Under the pieces are notes generated by a model. That model made no database searches, was not told where the DNA came from, and saw only the letters and a program-made list of their open reading frames with translations. Both the position numbers and the translations under genes were made by a program. Below are positions 10,029 through 18,031 of a stretch of DNA of 33,603 bases, piece after piece. The stretch comes from Ruminococcus sp. UBA3665 (GTDB taxonomy: Bacteria; Bacillota; Clostridia; Oscillospirales; Ruminococcaceae), in the NCBI GenBank assembly GCA_002373165.1, contig DFJS01000084.1, positions 1 through 33,603 of the forward strand, given 5' to 3'. The number at the start of each line of letters is the position of its first letter. Positions within the stretch are counted from its first letter, which is position 1.

Positions 10029-10704
10029 CTTTTTTTCCTCCCTTCAGAATAGAGTGTATCTCTGCAATACGGTTCTGAGATAAATAGTATGGCATCAGAT
10101 CGTTCAGTTTTACCGTTGGTTTCCATATGCCGTCAGCATCATACAGCAGCTCCTCATCACGAAACTTTCTGATAATCTTCATAAAACAACCATGTTTTGT
10201 ATCCACGGAATTTGATTCATCGCCGCGCTTGGCGAGCCAGTTATCCGCAAGGCGCAGAAAATCCATACTGTACTGAGCAGCGGCATTTTTCAGTGCCTCA
10301 CCCTCAGCCCGTACCTGTTCACAATGTTGTGTGAACTCGTTCAGAAAATCCGATTCTTTAATATAATATCTCGTTTGCAGGGTATTGCCTTTTCCGCCGT
10401 ACATCTCATGTAAAAGAAAGATTGCCATATAATTCAGCAAGTACAGTTCTTCCAGCTTTTCATTGCCGACACTGCGGCGAAAATCGCTGTTATCCTGTGA
10501 GAACAATTCGTTGCTCGGATTCGGCAGGAGGTAAAGCCTGCCGTTTGTTCTGTATAGAGTAAAATCAAATTCCTGCTCCATAATTGCAAGCTCGGAAGCA
10601 ATCTCAGTATCGCAGTAATCTTCATAACAGGAAGGATCCTGTTCACGGGTGATGTATCCCTTTTCCATCAGCTTTGCAAACAATCTCAAACTTTCTGGCT
10701 TCAT
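10012..10704 (-). CDS. jetB: Wadjet subunit JetB (MukE-like)
   Basis: A 230-residue protein in the place of the MukE-like (KITE) subunit, which binds the kleisin JetA and helps the complex hold DNA. The sequence is mixed helix and strand with winged-helix character near the start (LRLFAKLMEKGYITREQDPS) and a segment that reads like a wing (FTLYRTNGRLYLLPN). It has no enzymatic motif, as expected. Its ATG overlaps the jetA stop as ATGA (4 bases) and its 3' end overlaps jetC by 17 bases, the tight coupling expected for subunits of one complex. Sequence alone is weakly diagnostic for this family; identity comes mainly from size, gene order and neighbours. Confidence 0.82.
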   Translation of the reverse strand: MKPESLRLFAKLMEKGYITREQDPSCYEDYCDTEIASELAIMEQEFDFTLYRTNGRLYLLPNPSNELFSQDNSDFRRSVGNEKLEELYLLNYMAIFLLHEMYGGKGNTLQTRYYIKESDFLNEFTQHCEQVRAEGEALKNAAAQYSMDFLRLADNWLAKRGDESNSVDTKHGCFMKIIRKFRDEELLYDADGIWKPTVKLNDLMPYYLSQNRIAEIHSILKGGKKDAGNP

Positions 10705-12227
10705 TGTCTCACCTCGATCATAAAATCATTGATTTTGATACAGTTCCCCGCACCATCCAATAAAGTAATCACTTCATCGAGCTTCTGTATCAGTATTGTA
10801 TCCATCTGCACCAACTCTTCCGGAAGTTCACTCAGGCAGTAGGAAAGGTCAAATTCACCGACTGGCATAATGATATCCTGATGTGCCAAACGCCAGCCGG
10901 CAACATCTATCTCTCCAAGTCCGTAGAGCTTCAGCATGACATCAGGCAATAATTTTTCCTGCAATTGCTCTTGAAGCTGTTCTTTGGATTCAGAGCCAAG
11001 ATAATCACTAAAACAGAAAACGGCGTTTTGTTTCGCATAAGCCAGTAAACTGCTGATAATATCAACATATCGCTTGTTTCTGATATCAGCCGCAGTTTCA
11101 GCATTATCCTCGCTTGCGATATCAATACCGTCGTCTCTGCTGTTTTCCCTGACAGCGTTCTGTCTGCTGTAAAAGAAATCAAGACCAAACAGATGCGGAA
11201 ATGAAGGAGAATAAAGCGGAGCAAACAGCCTTCCGATATTTCTGGTATCTTGCAGCTGCATTTTCTGTAACGGGAGCAGCAATTCCTGTTCAAAGTCAAA
11301 GCGGTCTGCCTGCAAATAAGAAAAACTAGCATCTAACAGATTTGCGTATAACTCGGAAAGTGAAAATTTCTGATTGAAGACACGGCTTTGCTCACTTATT
11401 ACCGTATCAATATTTTCAAGTATTTCCTGTATCTCCTGCTCCGTCTTGCCTATATTGTCATTTTGACTGATCTGAGCATCTGCGATGGCTTGCAGTTTTG
11501 CTGATACGAGAGTTCGGATCTCACTGAGCTGTTTGTTTTCGTCCTCAAAGGAATCCTTGACCTGTGTGACGATTTCTTCGTATTCGTCAATAGATACTTC
11601 GGCTATATTGGTTCTGCATCGAAGCATAAAGTCATCCATTTTTGTTTTCAGATTTCTGACCCTGCTGATCAGTTCACGGCTTTCACGCAATGCTTTGCTG
11701 TAATTACCGCGCTTGATAAACTTCTGCAATTTGAAACGATTGACAGAAAAATCAAGCTCGCTGTCGATTTCTTTGGTTCGGAACAGGAATTCATATGCTT
11801 CATTCGTCAAAACATAACTTCCGCTTTGCTGTTCGATCAGGATAAGCGAACTCTGCTCCCTGAATTTTTCTTCTGCGCTGTGAAACGTATCAAATAAGCG
11901 TATCTTACCGCCGCTTTGCAGGACATCGGTTACGATATAATCAGCAAGCAGCTTGGCCGATTCCGGTTCATAATCGTACACATCGGCGAGTTCCCGCAAA
12001 AAAGCTGTGATATCCTGCTTTGTGCATCGTTCACCGTAACGAAGCGTACTGTCCATGATAAAAACCATTACCATGAGTATCAGATTATCGGTCTTATCAT
12101 CATCGTTATGCAGCAATTCGCGGATTTCAGTCGGCTTGCTTCTTTGCAGCCAGTATTTGATAAGATTCACGAACCGCATACGTTTCTCAAAGTCTTGTAA
12201 TAGTTCTTTGGATTCTGCTGAGATCAT
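10701..12227 (-). CDS. jetA: Wadjet kleisin-like subunit JetA (MukF-like)
   Basis: A 508-residue predicted kleisin that would bridge the two JetC heads and recruit JetB. The N-terminal 170 residues look like winged-helix domains (NLIKYWLQRSKPTEIRELL; SGSYVLTNEAYEFLFR). The middle (about 175-300) is helical with coiled-coil propensity (ISRVRNLKTKMDDFMLRCR; QVKDSFEDENKQLSEIRTL). The C-terminus holds a smaller domain that could dock on the ATPase head. The ATG at 12227 is 4 bases after the jetD stop, with the GAGGT of the preceding codons as a short ribosome site, so translation is probably coupled to jetD. It overlaps jetB by 4 bases. Function is assigned from the complete cassette and general architecture. 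Confidence 0.87.
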   Translation of the reverse strand: MISAESKELLQDFEKRMRFVNLIKYWLQRSKPTEIRELLHNDDDKTDNLILMVMVFIMDSTLRYGERCTKQDITAFLRELADVYDYEPESAKLLADYIVTDVLQSGGKIRLFDTFHSAEEKFREQSSLILIEQQSGSYVLTNEAYEFLFRTKEIDSELDFSVNRFKLQKFIKRGNYSKALRESRELISRVRNLKTKMDDFMLRCRTNIAEVSIDEYEEIVTQVKDSFEDENKQLSEIRTLVSAKLQAIADAQISQNDNIGKTEQEIQEILENIDTVISEQSRVFNQKFSLSELYANLLDASFSYLQADRFDFEQELLLPLQKMQLQDTRNIGRLFAPLYSPSFPHLFGLDFFYSRQNAVRENSRDDGIDIASEDNAETAADIRNKRYVDIISSLLAYAKQNAVFCFSDYLGSESKEQLQEQLQEKLLPDVMLKLYGLGEIDVAGWRLAHQDIIMPVGEFDLSYCLSELPEELVQMDTILIQKLDEVITLLDGAGNCIKINDFMIEVRQ

Positions 12228-12231
12228 GTTC

Positions 12232-13254
12232 TTACCTCATGTTGTCTGCCAGTATGGGATATGAGAGTATCTCCTGCGGCAGACGCTTATTATCTTGCAG
12301 TATCTGTGTGATCTGTTTCTGTTCATCAGCCTGAAACACAGGCAGTATTTCAGACATTTCGGGTATGATGCATCGTCTGTCTTCACTGTCCGGAAGCTGA
12401 ATGTTACGGCTCAGTTCCAGCATTTTCTGGTATGCAGGAAGGAATAATTCAATATGCAGTTCTTCTGCGGCTTTACAGAGACGCAGAAAAATGTCAAAGC
12501 CGGCTCTGTCGATATCTCCGCAATACAGGAAGCTAACATCATCTGCCCCTAAATACTGTGCATATGAACGGAATTTATCATTACCTGTTATGTCATTGCC
12601 TTGCCCAAAGATCACGCCGTCAATCTGAGTGTCAAATAGTGAACAAGCTCCGGATTCATACATAAGGCGACGGATATTGAACCAGATATCCTTATTTTCG
12701 CAGACAAGCAATGACATTTGTTTTTTACGAACAGGAATATAATCTGAAAAGCATTGCTCCGGCGTTTCGTAAAACTTAAGTATATCGCCTGAGATGCCCA
12801 TATATTCTAACAGCCTCAGATGATTGTCCAATGATTTCTCATCGCCAAAAATAGAAAAAGAACGCTCACGCCTTGACATCACATCATTGCCTTTGTAATC
12901 AGTAAGCCATTCACTCAAACGGCACAAAAACGCTCTGTTATTAACAAATTGCATTCGATTGCGAAGCAGATATCCATTCGCTGAAAGTCTCGGATGAAGT
13001 GCATAGATCTCATCCGGTGACACCTGTATCGTGTTCTCAATGCAGATAGTGTATCGCATAAACAACGGATTTTTATGATTACCATTTGTTCCGCTGCTCT
13101 TAATAGGCACTAATACGCCTTTATCATCAAGCTCTTTGATCTGTTCGCTAAGTTGCGCAGGATCTGAGCATAATCTGCCGAGTTTCTCCAATGTAATCCG
13201 TTTACCGGGAAACTCCTGCAATGCTTTATATAGTGTATTACCGCGCTTGCCCAT
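12232..13254 (-). CDS. jetD: Wadjet TOPRIM nuclease JetD
   Basis: A 340-residue predicted effector that cleaves the plasmid DNA captured by JetABC. The N-terminal half (1-150) has winged-helix character (FPGKRITLEKLGRLCSDPAQ) and probably serves as an arm/DNA-binding region. The C-terminal half carries the TOPRIM signature: an acidic residue after a strand (SLLVCENKD, Glu186) and the DxD motif in YCGDIDRAGFD (Asp247, Asp249), residues that coordinate metal in topoisomerase VI-like nucleases. All three expected acids are present, so the nuclease looks active. It is the first gene of the operon, transcribed from its own promoter, with a GGGGTGG ribosome site before the ATG. Having jetD first rather than last differs from the commonly drawn jetABCD order. 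Confidence 0.9.
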   Translation of the reverse strand: MGKRGNTLYKALQEFPGKRITLEKLGRLCSDPAQLSEQIKELDDKGVLVPIKSSGTNGNHKNPLFMRYTICIENTIQVSPDEIYALHPRLSANGYLLRNRMQFVNNRAFLCRLSEWLTDYKGNDVMSRRERSFSIFGDEKSLDNHLRLLEYMGISGDILKFYETPEQCFSDYIPVRKKQMSLLVCENKDIWFNIRRLMYESGACSLFDTQIDGVIFGQGNDITGNDKFRSYAQYLGADDVSFLYCGDIDRAGFDIFLRLCKAAEELHIELFLPAYQKMLELSRNIQLPDSEDRRCIIPEMSEILPVFQADEQKQITQILQDNKRLPQEILSYPILADNMR

Positions 13255-13293
13255 ACATTGCCACCCCTTAACTAAAAATAGAATATTATATAT

Positions 13294-13322
13294 ATTGTAG
13301 CATAATTTAGCTGAAAAAGCAA
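13294..13322 (-). promoter_or_regulatory. Promoter of the jetDABC operon
   Basis: On the minus strand TTGCTT (13317-13322), a 17-base spacer and TACAAT (13294-13299), the latter preceded by TG (extended -10). It lies between the terminator of the upstream peptidase gene and jetD, so the operon appears to be an independent unit. Confidence 0.7.
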
Positions 13323-13372
13323 GCTATCCGCTGTAAGAAAGGAAATTTTCGGAGATTGCGCGTTATTGCAGC

Positions 13373-13412
13373 AAAAAACAGGCAGATATCTCATGTGGAG
13401 TATCTGCCTGTT
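13373..13412 (-). terminator. Terminator of the M6-like peptidase gene
   Basis: A perfect 12-bp stem (13377-13388 with 13401-13412) with a 12-base loop, followed on the minus strand by a U run (A6 on the plus strand at 13373-13378). It is strong and close to the stop codon at 13418. Confidence 0.9.
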
Positions 13413-13417
13413 CTGTT

Positions 13418-15028
13418 TCATTTTTTATTGACTGTGACAGTATAAGCTCCGTCTTTGAGTTCTCCGATTGTGACAGAATATCCTGTATCGACAGATTCGC
13501 TTTCATCCGCGGCATACCAGTGCCAGCCTGAAATATTGCCGTCGATTGTCTGTCCGGAAGTAAACACATCGCCGCCCTCGGCATCATTGACTAAACGAAT
13601 CAGGCGAATGCCGTCGTCATCGCCGTTTGTGAAATCAGAACCGTTTTCATATTTAAGATGTGTCCACCAGCCGTTGTCATAAATCTCTGCTTTGACATGA
13701 TAGGCTCTGATTCCGTTGCCGGCAGTCACCCACGGCGTATAAACCGCGTTGCTGTTATTTCTCTCACTGGTCATATATTCCAGAATCAGATATTCGCCGT
13801 TATAGTTCAGAGTATCATAAGGCAGAATCAGACAGTTGCCCTGATCTCTCTGCGCATTGTAAAGCACGAACGACTGTGCGCCGCCCTGTGCGGTATCATA
13901 AGAAAGAATCTGATTTTGTCTGTACCAGCCCAGCATCAGCTTCGAGAAACAGCCGAAATCGGTAGAAGCATCCATATCCATGAGTTCGACTCCGGCGGTA
14001 TTGGTTTCGCCGTGGAAGCCTTCGCCGTCGGTGCTGTTATATAAGTAATAATCCGGCAGACCCATGCAGTGACCCATCTCATGCTGATAGCTGGATACAA
14101 AATTACTGTAATTTGTTTCCGATACAATCTGTGCATTGCCTGTAATCAGATGCCCCATCTTCATGCCGTCGGCGACAGTGCCTGTATAGCCTGTTGCACC
14201 TGCACAGGGCCACCAGTCGCCGCTCCACTCGTCGCCGCCTTCGACAGTCGGAACTGTCAGCAGTGTGACATCGATATCCCCGTCGCCGTCGCCATCGAAC
14301 TGACTGAAATCTACCTGAGAATCAAATGCCGCATAGCATTCCTGTGCCAGCTCGTCCTTGCGGTTATTATAATATTCCATATTATTTTTAGCCGTATACC
14401 GGAAAGCCTGTCCTTCCAGATTCATCACGCCTTTGGAAGAACGTTCATAGAAAGCTTTCATGCTCTCGAACGGGTAATTCTGATTTGATTCATTTTCCGG
14501 GCCGAATGCAATCTGATTGAGCTGTTCGGCAGTCGGCGAATAAGAATACTGCTGATTTGGGAAATCAATATAGAAAATCACAACATTTCCTGTTCCCTGT
14601 GAAGGCAGATTGGCGAGTACCTGTTTGATAGGCGGTTCGATGAAATTTTCTGAATCCGGATTGGTTTCCTGTGTTTCTTCCGTAGGTTCGGGATCGGAAG
14701 GCTCTTCTTCGTATTCAACCGGAGTCCATTCGCCGCTGATGACGGCACGTTTCAGCAGAACCAGATCATAGATATTGACAGATTCATCAGAATTCATATC
14801 CGCAAACCAGAACTGTTCCGCATCCAGAGACTGATTTCCGTGCAGATATTTTTGCATGATGATGATATCCGTCACGCCGACAGAACTATCTTTATCCAGA
14901 TCGCCCATATATCCGGCAAAGTTTTCCATGTCTGACGGAGTCTGTGCGGAAGCGTTTAGATTCAGCATTCCCCCGGCGGCGAGCATTGCCAGTGAACACA
15001 GCCCCACAATGATTTTTTTCATACTCAT
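13418..15028 (-). CDS. Secreted M6-like zinc metallopeptidase with N-terminal dockerin
   Basis: A 536-residue exported protein. A signal peptide (about 1-29, ending ASA) is followed directly by a type I dockerin (about 41-100) with loops GDLDKDSSVGVTD and ADMNSDESVNIYD, then an acidic Pro/Glu/Thr linker (about 104-130), then a peptidase domain similar to the immune inhibitor A (M6) family. The zinc site HEMGH (316-320) lies in the longer HEMGHCMGLPD, typical of M6 enzymes; Glu317 is the predicted general base. DGDGDID before it looks like a calcium loop. It probably docks on a cell-surface scaffoldin and degrades or processes proteins of plant cell walls or of the cellulosome itself. The ATG at 15028 is preferred over 15022 because it lies 10 bases after AAGGGG. 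The substrate is unknown. Confidence 0.87.
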   Translation of the reverse strand: MSMKKIIVGLCSLAMLAAGGMLNLNASAQTPSDMENFAGYMGDLDKDSSVGVTDIIIMQKYLHGNQSLDAEQFWFADMNSDESVNIYDLVLLKRAVISGEWTPVEYEEEPSDPEPTEETQETNPDSENFIEPPIKQVLANLPSQGTGNVVIFYIDFPNQQYSYSPTAEQLNQIAFGPENESNQNYPFESMKAFYERSSKGVMNLEGQAFRYTAKNNMEYYNNRKDELAQECYAAFDSQVDFSQFDGDGDGDIDVTLLTVPTVEGGDEWSGDWWPCAGATGYTGTVADGMKMGHLITGNAQIVSETNYSNFVSSYQHEMGHCMGLPDYYLYNSTDGEGFHGETNTAGVELMDMDASTDFGCFSKLMLGWYRQNQILSYDTAQGGAQSFVLYNAQRDQGNCLILPYDTLNYNGEYLILEYMTSERNNSNAVYTPWVTAGNGIRAYHVKAEIYDNGWWTHLKYENGSDFTNGDDDGIRLIRLVNDAEGGDVFTSGQTIDGNISGWHWYAADESESVDTGYSVTIGELKDGAYTVTVNKK

Positions 15029-15067
15029 AATAGAAATTCCCCTTTTTTCAAATAATATAGTGATTTC

Positions 15068-15096
15068 ATTATAGCATAGTATTCATAATTTTTCAA
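15068..15096 (-). promoter_or_regulatory. Sigma-A promoter of the M6-like peptidase gene
   Basis: On the minus strand TTGAAA (15091-15096), 17-base spacer, TATAAT (15068-15073) with an upstream TG. It lies between the stop of the preceding gene (15119) and the ATG at 15028. Confidence 0.8.
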
Positions 15097-15118
15097 GTGT
15101 TTTTTTTAATTTTGTGAA

Positions 15119-15850
15119 TTATTTTTCAATTATTTGGCACAAGAAGTCATACTGCAATAATTTCTGATAATTTTCAGGATATTTATAATATTCCCAGTCA
15201 TAGGGATTATGTTCCGGATTGTCTTCCTGTATGAATGCCGGTTCATATGCGGCGGCATACTGGTCATATAACGGAAGAACTTCTTCTTTCTCCAGCATAG
15301 AAAACATTCCGTCATGCAGATGAATGCCGATTTCAGTACATTTGCGCCAGTCGTGCAGACATTCCTGAGATGTTCTGCCGGGTTCCTCCCAGTAGTTATA
15401 ATTCCGCCGTTCCTGTCCGGAAGAAAGATCATATTCATCAAAATAATTCAGCTCCTGCATTTCCGTAACGGCGACGCACAAATCCAGAAACGGAAAATCA
15501 CAGGCAAGTCCAAAGAATTCTTCCAGCAGATTGACAGATTCCGGGAATTTTTCCGTCATCCAGGCATTGATGCCAATTGTACCATCCGGATGGCACCATC
15601 CCCAGACATGTGAAAACTCATGATTCCAGAAATTATTAAAACTCATGCCCCGGCCTTTCAGAATAATTTCCTTTGCCTGTTCCGGCGCAACAGGCTTGCC
15701 GCGCATACGATAGTAAGGCCTTTTTGCAGAAGAATCCCAGATAAATATTTTTTGGATGATATCAGGATTTTCAAGACTGTTCTGATCAAAAAACCTCCTG
15801 AAACGTTCCGGATTTTCATGAAGCAGACTGCAAGCCTGTAAAAAATTCAT
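15119..15850 (-). CDS. Unknown 243-residue protein with an HEFSH motif
   Basis: I do not recognise this family. The protein has no signal peptide or membrane segment and is rich in Trp, Tyr and acidic residues, so it is probably cytosolic. Residues 77-81 read HEFSH within NHEFSHVWGWCHPDG, which fits the zinc-metallopeptidase pattern HExxH, but no clear third zinc ligand is evident and the motif could be accidental. The rest (ESVNLLEEFFGLACDF; the Tyr/Pro-rich C-terminus) suggests a compact helical protein. It starts 6 bases after the hydE stop, with a GGAG site inside the end of hydE, so it is almost certainly co-transcribed and translationally coupled. A role in hydrogenase assembly is possible but only by association. 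Confidence 0.75.
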   Translation of the reverse strand: MNFLQACSLLHENPERFRRFFDQNSLENPDIIQKIFIWDSSAKRPYYRMRGKPVAPEQAKEIILKGRGMSFNNFWNHEFSHVWGWCHPDGTIGINAWMTEKFPESVNLLEEFFGLACDFPFLDLCVAVTEMQELNYFDEYDLSSGQERRNYNYWEEPGRTSQECLHDWRKCTEIGIHLHDGMFSMLEKEEVLPLYDQYAAAYEPAFIQEDNPEHNPYDWEYYKYPENYQKLLQYDFLCQIIEK

Positions 15851-15856
15851 GCTGGT

Positions 15857-16900
15857 TTACTCCCGTCTGAAATCTTTGGCATCGCCCCTGTCGGTAACGA
15901 CTTCATAGCCGATGCTGGCGGCACGGCGTTCGGTACACTGGCGGCACTGGGCAGATTCATCTCCTGTACAGATTTTATTGTCATAAAGCATATATTTTTT
16001 TCGTACACTGGTAGGGGAAAGATTCGGCATAATGACATTGGCTCCGGCTTTCAGACCCATTTCGCGGCCTAACGGATGCACTGTTCCGAGAGCCGTTGTT
16101 GCCGGGAGCAGTACTTTCGGGAACATCAGCCGCAGAACTGATAACAGCCGCAAAGTTAATTTTAATTCGCCGTTTTTCTCGTTCCGGAACGGCGTATCCT
16201 GATGCGACAGAAAAGGGCCTATGCCGATCATCTGCGGCTGAAGCTTCTGGAGAAAACGCAGGTCTTCGATAATATGATCCAGTGTCTGGTACGGACTGCC
16301 GACCATGATGCCTGCTCCCACCTGATAGCCGATTTTCTTGAGATGAAATAAACATTCCTGGCGATTCCGGCAGCTCATTTCCGCAGGGTGCAGTTTTCCG
16401 TAATGTTCCGGACTGGCCGTTTCATGCCGGAGCAGATAGCGTTCCGCGCCTGCCTGAAAATAGGCAAGATAGCTCTCGAAACTTTTTTCGCCCATGGAAA
16501 GCGTGATGGCACAGTCCGGAAATTCCTGATGAATTGCCGATACAATCGAACAGACTCTCTGATCTGTAAAATAAGGGTCTTCCCCGCCCTGGAGCACGAA
16601 TGTCCGGAATCCCAGCGCATAGCCTTCGCGGCAGCATTCCAGAATTTCGTCCTGTGTCAGCCGGTAGCGCGAAACATTCCGGTTATCCCGGCGAATGCCG
16701 CAGTAATAACAATTATTTTTGCAATAATTAGTAAATTCGATCAGGCCGCGGAGATATACCTGATTTCCGTACTGTTCCCGGCGAACCGCATCGGCATTCT
16801 GTCTTAGATCTTCGTCGTACTCTTCACAGGACAGAATTTTTTTGAATTCTTCCTCTGTGAGATTCTGGTTTTCTCTTAATTTCTGAATTAATTCTGACAT
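15857..16900 (-). CDS. hydE: [FeFe]-hydrogenase H-cluster radical SAM maturase HydE
   Basis: A 347-residue radical S-adenosylmethionine enzyme that, with HydG and HydF, builds the 2Fe subcluster of [FeFe] hydrogenase; HydE acts on the HydG-derived organometallic iron intermediate. The 4Fe-4S site is CxxxCxxC at Cys60, Cys64 and Cys67 (YCKNNCYYCG). A C-terminal Cx7Cx2C motif (Cys311, Cys319, Cys322) matches the accessory cluster site described in some HydE proteins and separates it from biotin synthase. LQGGEDP and the TIM-barrel spacing are typical, and length is normal. The ATG follows AAAGGAG. It sits between two genes of unknown function in one operon; neither hydF nor hydG is in this window. 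Confidence is high from the two cysteine motifs together. Confidence 0.93.
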   Translation of the reverse strand: MSELIQKLRENQNLTEEEFKKILSCEEYDEDLRQNADAVRREQYGNQVYLRGLIEFTNYCKNNCYYCGIRRDNRNVSRYRLTQDEILECCREGYALGFRTFVLQGGEDPYFTDQRVCSIVSAIHQEFPDCAITLSMGEKSFESYLAYFQAGAERYLLRHETASPEHYGKLHPAEMSCRNRQECLFHLKKIGYQVGAGIMVGSPYQTLDHIIEDLRFLQKLQPQMIGIGPFLSHQDTPFRNEKNGELKLTLRLLSVLRLMFPKVLLPATTALGTVHPLGREMGLKAGANVIMPNLSPTSVRKKYMLYDNKICTGDESAQCRQCTERRAASIGYEVVTDRGDAKDFRRE

Positions 16901-16915
16901 ATTGATTTCGCTCCT

Positions 16916-17374
16916 TTAAAGATTCAGGATTTGATATGCAAATTGCAGATATTCCGCTTTGGATTTCTGCCTGTAACCGGATGACAGCCGCTGAATATAT
17001 TCTGCAATATCGGCAAGATTATCAGAAACAGCAATCTTCCAGCTGATTTCCTGCAAAAGTTCAAAATAATCAGGATTTTCCCAGTCATCCGGAATTTGCA
17101 GAAATTCGCTGAGTTGTGCCGAAAGTTTCCGGAAGTCTTCCAGAACAGATTCCGGCTCGGTGAAGAAGCCTTCTGTCCACTGCAAATCCTGATCGGGATA
17201 ATACGCCGCAGTATAAAAGCAATGCAGCGGAAAGTCCCGGAAGCCTTCTTTCCGGGAATAGCGTATTTTAGCCTGTTCTGCATATTCCGGGCTGGTATAG
17301 ATTCCCAGCATTTTAATTTCTTCACGGCCATTGATTTCATAAGCATGATATAATAAATATAACTGCTTGTTCAT
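16916..17374 (-). CDS. Small unknown protein, DUF7336-like N-terminus
   Basis: A 152-residue soluble protein of unknown function. The first 55 residues (YLLYHAYEINGREEIKMLGIY, split across the strand-turn-strand, then YTSPEYAEQAKIRYSRKEGF) resemble a small bacterial domain I associate with DUF7336: a strand with an xHxYE motif, then GxYSS, then a helix and GFxDxP. The remainder is helical and acidic. It is the first gene of the hydE operon, 15 bases upstream of hydE, and begins 38 bases from a divergent gene. The ribosome site is AGAGGTG. No catalytic residues are visible. The domain name is from memory and should be treated as tentative. Confidence 0.7.
   Translation of the reverse strand: MNKQLYLLYHAYEINGREEIKMLGIYTSPEYAEQAKIRYSRKEGFRDFPLHCFYTAAYYPDQDLQWTEGFFTEPESVLEDFRKLSAQLSEFLQIPDDWENPDYFELLQEISWKIAVSDNLADIAEYIQRLSSGYRQKSKAEYLQFAYQILNL
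17346..17354 (+). promoter_or_regulatory. Possible extended -10 promoter for the gene at 17413
   Basis: TGATATAAT (TG-n-TATAAT) with no convincing -35 box. It lies inside the first codons of the divergent gene, which is forced by the 38-base intergenic gap. Weak prediction. Confidence 0.35.
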
Positions 17375-17412
17375 ACTATCACACCTCTTGCATCTGAACG
17401 GGGGCTTTTCCG

Positions 17413-17991
17413 ATGAAGCAGATTTTATTCAATCTGATTGTATTTGTTCTGGAACTGGTAACGCTGACAAATCTTTTTCTCACGCCGAAAGAAAAGCTTT
17501 TCGCCGGATTGTGTTTTGTTCTGATTTTCTGGCTGGGGAATTTATATTTTCTGCATCATGCCGATTTGCAGCAGTTTCCGGAGCATCTGCATTCTTTGCA
17601 GGATTATCTGGATGCGCTGAAACGCTGGCGAAGGAAATCCACGCCATTCCGGCAGGAAATCCGGACGGCAATGCATCAGCTGGAACTGTTCCGGCAGAAA
17701 CAGCGGACTCTGACGGCATTCAGCAATCAGTTTCAGGAAATCAGCGAACAGACCGAAGCCTGTCTGCTGACCAATATCAATAAAATGCTCCGGCGGCTGC
17801 TGACACTGGATTCTCATGATTCTGCACAGACACATAAAACTTATCTGAATTTGCTTCTGCACCAGAATCAGAATATTTTAAATCAATATGATTCTTTTCT
17901 GAACGAAGTGTTTCAGCTGGATTCTGCCGAACCGCCCTGTCTGGAAGTTCTGACAGCGGCTTTGCGGGATGTCCGGAAACAGAGTTTTTAA
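17413..17991 (+). CDS. Unknown membrane-anchored coiled-coil protein
   Basis: A 192-residue protein with two hydrophobic segments near the N-terminus (about residues 4-22 and 29-47, separated by the short charged turn TPKEK) and a long helical, Gln/Leu-rich cytoplasmic tail (55-192) with coiled-coil character (LELFRQKQRTLTAFSNQF; LHQNQNILNQYDSFLNEVF). I do not recognise the family. It is the only plus-strand gene between 5.7 and 23.9 kb, divergent from the hydE operon and convergent with the pyrE-side operon, and ends in its own hairpin terminator. The ATG follows GGGGGC by 8 bases. The short divergent gap suggests possible co-regulation with the hydE operon, but nothing links them by sequence. 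Confidence 0.7.
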   Translation: MKQILFNLIVFVLELVTLTNLFLTPKEKLFAGLCFVLIFWLGNLYFLHHADLQQFPEHLHSLQDYLDALKRWRRKSTPFRQEIRTAMHQLELFRQKQRTLTAFSNQFQEISEQTEACLLTNINKMLRRLLTLDSHDSAQTHKTYLNLLLHQNQNILNQYDSFLNEVFQLDSAEPPCLEVLTAALRDVRKQSF

Positions 17992-17994
17992 AAA

Positions 17995-18031
17995 GCCTGC
18001 CGTGCGCATCTGCACAGCAGGCCTGATTTTT
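17995..18031 (+). terminator. Bidirectional terminator between convergent genes
   Basis: GCCTGC-C-GTGC pairs with GCAC-A-GCAGGC (17995-18005 with 18012-18022, one mismatch), followed by a T run (18027-18031) on + and preceded by A-rich sequence, giving a U run on - too. It ends both the gene at 17413 and the operon ending at 18031. Confidence 0.8.

Noticed and set aside
5730..13254. Wadjet operon as part of a mobile island
   Set aside because: No integrase, transposase, attachment-type repeat or tRNA junction is visible at either edge.
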